Positions 57,925 through 64,000 of a stretch of DNA of 64,000 nt are shown here, piece by piece. The stretch's first letter is position 1. Each line of letters begins with the position of its first letter. Location: positions 1,798,001 to 1,862,000 of the forward strand of contig CM022373.1 of the NCBI GenBank assembly GCA_011800155.1, given 5' to 3'. The DNA is from Flammulina velutipes (taxonomy: Eukaryota > Basidiomycota > Agaricomycetes > Agaricales > Physalacriaceae). The notes beneath the pieces were generated by a model. It was not told the DNA's origin and ran no database searches. It saw only the letters and a program-made list of their open reading frames with translations. The translations under genes were made by a program, and so were the position numbers.

Positions 57925-58482
57925 TAGTGCGCTGGCTAGCACTCTGAAATGTGAGAGCGCACTGGTGACCGCGACTGCGACGCGTCTGTCTGCGCTATTC
58001 GTGGTGCATTTGAGAAATTGGTGATTTGGAAAGGCAGAACTCGCGGTTTTCGACGCATACAGCGCGAGTACATCATGGAGGACGGTGAGCGAGAGGATTA
58101 CCTAATGTGGACTCTCCCGATTCCCGCCATCATGAAGAGCAAGTCAGTGAGCGCATATATTCAGTGTACTAGTCGCCGGGAACGTCTGCGAGCAAGCGTC
58201 GTCGCTGTCTGCCGCGACGTCGACGACGATATGGATCTCTCCGTGGAAAAGATATGCCATCTTTCCAGGAAACTTCTTGTTCTCCATTAGCGCCTTGCGA
58301 GTGATGGTATTCTCCGATTCGTACTCGCCGTTCTTTCTTCCCACCACACACCATCGTCCTCTATAAGAGCTTCTGCTTCAGGCTCGTTTTCGGCAGCTTT
58401 CGCGGTTAGCCCCCAGTAACATCGCTCACGTTCTACCCGACTTACACTTATCTTCCCACCAGTTACAAACACATCTGCACCA
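57925..58482. other. Intergenic region, COQ1 / FAD monooxygenase
   Basis: Divergent promoter zone. It has overlapping frames of 60-90 codons on both strands (58018-58290 plus; 58144-58354 minus) without recognisable motifs; an undetected COQ1 first exon could be here. Confidence 0.4.
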
Positions 58483-60379
58483 TGTATATACGCCAAGCAC
58501 CGTTGACTATCGACATTGCTATCGTTGGCGGAAGTAGGTACTTTCTCTATTCGATCCAAAACATGGTGCTCAAGTGCATTTACCAGGTATCGGTGGACTA
58601 GCAGCGGCCTATGCTCTCGCTAGACACGGTCACCGAGTTCATGTCTTTGAAAAGGCAGCTGGAAAACCACAGGCGCGTCTCGCACCTGCCACTGCGCCAT
58701 TCGTCAGCTTACACCATCACCAGCGCTCAGCAGGAATCCGCGTACCGCCCAATCTTCACAAACTCCTCCGCGAGTGGGGACTCGAAAAGGAACTGGAGCA
58801 GGCGGCAAAGACCTACCGAAGTGACTTCTATCACCGTGCGTACACCGTTAGCAAAGTAAGCCAAGCCTCATCCCACCCAAGTAGAGGACAACGAACACCA
58901 AGGCTTTCTTCTCTGGCAACAAGACGTTCTCAGAGAGGCTGGCGGCGACTTTTGCACCATGCATGTGTGTTTTCCATACATGTTCATGATTCTCCGTGTC
59001 ACTGATCCAATCTATCTGATCGCAGTGGGACCAGCTCTATCAAATCCTATTCAACCTGGCAGTATCAGCAGGCACGGATATCACGTTTGGTGCAACCGTA
59101 GCGAATGTAGTGACAGATGAAAGTGGTCGCCCGGTCCTCGAGTTCCCGGATGGATCCACGTTCACCGCCGACGTCGTCGTAGGCGCGGACGGCATGAAAA
59201 GCAAGATACGGGATATCGTCAATGGCTACCCTCATGAGCCTAGGAGAGGCTCTAACGATTCGGATATGACGATCTACACGTGAGATACCTGCAACTCGGC
59301 CTCCTCATCTTTAGAGCTTATCTTCACACAGACTCGTTGTCCCCTCGGGCAAGTTAAGGACCGACCCAGATTTACGCAAACTGGTTGATTCACCCAAGGT
59401 ATGTTCCTATTGAACCAGCTCATCCGTTATTTACGGTTCGGAAGGGACAATTCTCTCTCTGGTTGTCAGATAGAAGATGGCTATTAGGTACGTGACGAAC
59501 ATTCGAACACTAAAATGTTGCTGATCTTTCTGAATAGGATATCCTATTGTATGTTTGTCTTCTTTCCATCAAGATTAACGGGCTCAGTGGAAACAGTTAC
59601 AAGGCAAGGAATATTGCGTCCATGCTACCTGGCATGGCGAGTTTTCCACCCAAGACGAGATCGAAGATTGGTTCGATGTGGTACCGACCAGCAGTATTGA
59701 ATTGACAGGCGCCCATTCAATGTACGTGGTCTTCAAGGTGGCGAGTTGTACTGACTAGGATTGTAGGATACAGCGCCTGTTCTCAATGTCGCCGGACGTC
59801 ATGAGATCAAAATATCACAACGTACATGTGGAGGACTGGGTTGACGAAACCGGGCGGATAGTCCTCGTTGCTGAAGCGGCTCATCCAATCTTCGTGGGTC
59901 CCGGTTAATTCGTGACCTGCATGTGTTCTTACAACCACATGTAGCCAACTGCGATTCACGCACAAAGCCTTGCCGTGGAGGACGCAGTGGTGCTTGGCAC
60001 CTTGTTCTCGCGTCTATCCCGGTGGGATCAGATACCTCAGCTTCTTGATGGATTCCAGGAGCTGCGTCAAGATCGATGCCGGTTTGTCGATATGTCGGAG
60101 ATGGCGACGGCCAATGTGCTCTCGCTGCCTCCTGGAGAGGCGAGGGACGCGAGAGACGTCAACTTGCAGTTATCGTTACAGTCGGAGAACGAGATCTGGG
60201 ACGAAGATATGTTGCTCGGGCAGTGGGACGGGATAGCAGCCGTATTTGGGTATACGGCGCGAGAGGCGGCTGAGGAGTGGTGGGTGAAGTGGGGGTTGCT
60301 CGACAACCGAACGTCTGTGTTCGATATCATGAATCTTGGGATGCATATGCACGTACAAGAAGTGCATTCTGACGCTTAA
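58483..60379 (+). CDS. FAD-dependent monooxygenase, salicylate-hydroxylase-like
   Basis: Multi-exon group A flavoprotein hydroxylase. Start MYIRQAPLTIDIAIVGGS; across intron 1 this becomes VGGSIGGLAAAYALARHGHR with HVFEKA, the GxGxxG Rossmann fingerprint for the FAD ADP moiety. Next come AGIRVPPNLHKLLREWGLEK, the DG motif VVVGADGMKSKIRDIV, FSLWLSDRRWLLGYPI, and RIVLVAEAAHPIF where most relatives have GDAAH. The C-terminal exon PTAIHAQSLAVEDAVVLGTL is the usual helix after the GD motif. It ends VQEVHSDA. Such enzymes hydroxylate aromatic or secondary metabolites using NAD(P)H. The substrate is unknown, and no biosynthetic cluster is evident nearby. Confidence 0.88.
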
Positions 60380-60473
60380 AACCACTGTAAATCTTTGTTG
60401 TGCTTTGCTGTATTATATTTATGTGACAGTCACCCTCATCTCGCTTGACCAGGCTTGACCACCTACGCTCACC

Positions 60474-61407
60474 ATGGTTTTGTTCTTCTCTTCTGCTGGT
60501 AACCGTGCTTTCTGGATGCTTTTTGAACGCTAACGTGTGTAGTCACGAATCCACCAACGACGATCTATATGGGTCGCGATAAAGTCGAGAGTCAGTCATA
60601 CACTTGTTTACTAAATAGATGCAGCGTTTACAAAAACCAGACGAGGAGCTCATACGATACGCATGGCCGCAGGATCTCTGGTTTCACGTCGACAAACTAT
60701 CGTCAGCCCACGTGTATCTGCGAATGACTGAAGGAATGACCTGGGAGACCATTCCGGAGACGCTCTTGATAGACTGCAGCCAGCTGGTAAAGGCCAACTC
60801 GATCGAAGGTGTGTTTCTTTCTGCTATTCCTCCCTCTCGCTCAGCCTATCTTCCAGGAAACAAGAAGGACAACATCACGATCATCTACACCCCCGCGGAC
60901 AACCTCAAAGTACGACCTTTGTAACCGCGTTCCCTGGAAACTCACACCAAACGGTGGGCTAGAAAACCGGCGATATGGCCGTTGGCCAGGTCTCTTTTCA
61001 CAGCGATAAGAAGGTGAAGCGGGGTGAGTGATTTACTGTCATTTATTAGGCCTGAGCTGATGTATCTCTGCAGTGCACATCGCCAAGCGCGAGAACGTCA
61101 TTGTGAACCGACTGAACAAGACAAAAGTGGAACGCCAGGTCGACCACGAGCAGGAGAGAGTAGATCGTATCAAGGCAGAGACGAATGTGCGTCGGGCGGC
61201 CGCAGCGGAGAAGGTAACACAGCGTTCGATCTTTCATTATGTTTTTGACGAGATGTATGTTAGAAAAAAGCGGATTTGGAGTTGGCGCGACAGCGTGAGG
61301 CGGAGAAGGCTGCCAGGTCGTATGATTCACTTTTCAATGCAGAGGATGATGAGGAGTCTTCGGGACCTAGGAAGACGGGGAGAGAATTGGAGGATGATTT
61401 CATGTAA
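60474..61407 (+). CDS. JLP2: CCDC25 / Jlp2 homologue (NFACT-R domain protein)
   Basis: Several short exons. MVLFFSSA then [82 protein letters not shown], and [19 protein letters not shown] make up the NFACT-R fold ([19 protein letters not shown] is the family hallmark). A basic coiled coil follows ([36 protein letters not shown]) with an acidic end ([13 protein letters not shown] ... DDFM). The length of about 210 residues matches CCDC25. The family is linked to RNA binding and ribosome quality control; human CCDC25 also senses extracellular DNA. Stop TAA at 61405-61407; convergent with nitrate reductase. Confidence 0.92.
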
Positions 61408-61513
61408 TTCGACGCTAGAATTCATTGGTCCCGTACTTGCTCGTTGAATACAGGTGTTCCAATACAATGTCAACTTCTATCACTGGCAACATGATCGTTT
61501 TTACGGAAAAGGA

Positions 61514-64000
61514 TCAAAACACTATTAGCTGTGTATCGATGTTCCACCCTACGCCACGCTGTGAAATGCTTGGTTTAAAATCAATTCGTTGTTTTCTCTT
61601 TGTGGCTGCTTACCAGTGCAGGTTTGACTGTTCCTTTGATCATTGCATCAGGACCGCAAGCCAAAAGCAGGGCATTTCTAGGAGGCGGAAGGTGGTCTCC
61701 CAGGATTTGTGAAGTCACTAATCCCTTTGACCGCGTCCATCCCTCTGGGGCAGATCGACCTAACATGACGTTCAATATGTGCACGTCTGTTGAAGTAAGC
61801 CCCATACTTAGTACGTGATGCAAATGGAAGCGCCCACGAGCTTTGGAGACCATATCCTCTAGCTCTTGCCTACAGACTGCAGTGAAAGATCAGCAAACAT
61901 AGACGTTGAGCTATGCACAACACGACGTACGTATATCTCCTACCGTCTTATTAGCATCAACCAGCCACACTTCAGTCTCGGTATCCTCTTCGTCGTTGAA
62001 GATCGCTCGGAGAACTTGAATGATGGGGGTAATGCCACTACCACCACAAATCATGCCCACATGTCGCGTTCGAATTGTTTGGCCTCTCCAATTGGCCTGT
62101 CCATCTCCCAGCCACACGAAAGAGCCAAAAGGGCCTTTCATCTCGACTTCTTCTCCGATTTCCAGCTCGGTAAGTCGGCTGCGAATCGTTTAGTATGATG
62201 TGTGGCGTTGATTCCTGAGAGGTACCTTGTCATTTTGCCCCCAAGTGGCCAGTTGGCGGACGGAGAGTAAATTTTGACGAGTAAGTCAACATGGCCGCAT
62301 TCTTCATGGGGTGACACAGGCGTATACGCTCTCTGAACGAATTCCCCATCTATGTCGGTGGCCGGCCCTTCTACTTTTTGTCTTTGTCGTAAGCGGACGA
62401 AGATATGCTGACCGGCAGACTGTTACAACAGAAACATAAGATATCAATCCAATCATTGTGCGAGTAACTCACAAGCCCAAACGCTTGCTTTTCGTGATCT
62501 AGCAGAAATCTGAACAGTTTTGTGTCGTCGGAGACCTTCGTCACAGAGGACAGAGTGGCCTTGTTCCATTCACTAGTGGAAAGGAATACTGCTTGAGGCT
62601 CTCTCTTGACTTTCAGAGACGAAGGGACCAGAGAGGTCTTGTCCCCTGCACACAAAGTGCCGATATGGAATCTGCGGGAAAAGTCAGATACTGGAACAAA
62701 GAACATTGGTTTGCATACCCTTGAAGTTTTTCCCTCGCGTCGTGAGAATGTATCGCAAGGAAGTCCTCTGTCTGTTTTATTGCAGTTAGAAGATGACGAT
62801 TGTTTCTCGAAAGGGTGATAGGATACTGACTGCATCTTGGCCAGCCATGATCATGATGGAATCCGGCCCACCAGGGTGTTCTTCGAGGTACTTGGTAGCA
62901 TCATAGACTACGAGCGCAAGATGCGTCAGAGCGGAACAGTGCTCATATGGCAATGTATCATACCTTCCCCGTTCATGATAAACCACGGCTCCGGCGCATT
63001 TCGATGCTTCTGCAGTTCCTCTATTATAATGCTTCGGTTTATTCCAGGTTTAATCATAATCGGTGCCTTTGGCTCAATGGGAGGCGATGGCGTCGCGAAG
63101 TTGTCCATATTGGCCCTTGTTCGGAAAACGGGCTTTAGGATGTCCTTCCCTTCCATCTTCATGCGTTCCATCCATCCTCCAGGATTGTTACCAGCTAATG
63201 TTGGATGTTCAAATTGCAGCATGCCGTCCGTTTTGTGAATCGCTACCCGGAACCACCAGTTACTAAGAACAACGAGGTGAGTAAGGAAAGTTTAAAGCGG
63301 GGGTCGCCCACCAACTTCATCATCGATAAGACGTTCCAATCTAGCAGAGTCAGCTAAAGGTACCCGCCTCACTGATGTGAAGACGGGACATACACATATC
63401 TCTAGGCTGGAGCGCCAATGCCGCGTCCATTGCTCGGACCATAATGGCGGATGCTTCGCCAAGAAGATACATTGGGATAGTATAAGACCAGAAGCACCAG
63501 CAGAATGACTGGTCGTCGCCATCCAGTAAAGCGTTTGCCCTGACGCCATCCTCGGGACTGAAGGAGGATAAGAGTAAGCATACGCATTGAACGTAGCATT
63601 ATCTGCACTGACTAGGTAATATCAGCCAGAGTCCAAGTGTCTCCTTCATCGAAAGAGACCTCGACGCGAGTAACACGACGCCCACCGCCGGCATAGGCGT
63701 AACCTTCTATAGTGTATTCTTCGACCGAATCTAACTTCGCTCTTTCTCCGTGCCTTGGAACTGCTATGGCTGAGTTGACGTTCAAATCGTTGATCATATA
63801 GTTCTGGTTGTACCACCTGAAGTATTCACTTCAGTGAGGTGCTCTATATCTCAGCACGTTAATCACCAATGCATTTCCTTCCGCGCTTGTTCGGGAAGAA
63901 CCTGCGTGGGCAAGACCTTGTTGTCATGAAACTGGGAATGATTGGGTCAAAGAACATAAGACAAAGTGAATGGACAGAACAAACGAACATGTAAATAGTG
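61514..64000 (-). CDS. niaD: Assimilatory nitrate reductase, C-terminal part (5' partial)
   Basis: Reduces nitrate to nitrite with NAD(P)H. The N-terminal molybdopterin domain lies beyond 64000. In window: the molybdenum-domain end (NDLNVNSAIAVPRHGE, GYAYAGGGRRVTRVEVSFDE, LQFEHPTLAGNNPGGWMERM), the cytochrome b5 domain (PWFIMNGEVYDATKYLEEHP-GG and FLAIHSHDAREKLQG, both haem His present), the FAD domain (QHIFVRLRQRQ, RAYTPVSPHEECGHVDLLVK, PLGGKMT, EMKGPFGSFVWLG) and the NAD(P)H domain (GMICGGSGITPIIQVLRAIF, LLACGPDAMIKGTVKPAL). A last intron leads to RGVGWNIDTQLIVF and TGA at 61514-61516, a typical family ending. Fungal nitrate reductase often clusters with nitrite reductase and a nitrate transporter, probably off the right edge. 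Confidence 0.95.

Overview
The window is nuclear DNA of a filamentous basidiomycete, most likely an Agaricomycete. Genes are dense and cut by many short introns (about 45-65 nt, GT-AG with two GC-AG exceptions). The gene content is fungal: glycogen debranching enzyme, yeast-type Hpt1, Zn2Cys6 regulator, nitrate reductase, Coq1, F-box/leucine-rich family. All exon models were read by eye from splice signals and conserved motifs; no search was run.

Layout. 1-14.1 kb is housekeeping: the tail of an ABCC transporter, mitochondrial ribosomal protein bL28m, glycogen debranching enzyme, a makorin-type E3 ligase divergent from a tiny NDUFS5-like complex I subunit, a membrane-anchored GH5 exo-beta-1,3-glucanase, a DEK-C domain protein and an unassigned conserved-looking gene. 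14.4-21.1 kb holds two tandem paralogous multi-pass membrane proteins of unknown function with near-identical promoters; a decayed amidase lies between them. 21.5-24.0 kb carries the SAGA subunit Hfi1/TADA1 and a mitoferrin.

24.1-35.3 kb is one non-LTR retrotransposon of about 11.2 kb on the minus strand. It ends in a 25-nt A tail and is flanked by a 14-bp target-site duplication. ORF2 is intact (endonuclease, reverse transcriptase, RNase H), ORF1 has a zinc knuckle, and an unexplained leader of about 3.5 kb lies upstream of ORF1. It landed in the short gap between mitoferrin and HPT1.

35.6-42.8 kb returns to housekeeping: HPT1 (with a 7-nt microexon) divergent from Pol III subunit RPC4, a Zn2Cys6 regulator, and TAF10. 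43-54.2 kb is accessory: a segmental duplication with two full copies of a secreted PPEY-motif protein, and a truncated third copy abutting a GC-rich trypsin-like protein gene. 54.4-64 kb has an F-box protein, Coq1, an FAD monooxygenase, the CCDC25/Jlp2 homologue and the C-terminal part of nitrate reductase, which runs off the right edge.

The items most worth follow-up are the retrotransposon with its long leader, the coding-region palindromes shared by the tandem membrane paralogs, the amidase relic, the GC-AG/microexon structures, and the duplicated PPEY family with its chimeric third copy.
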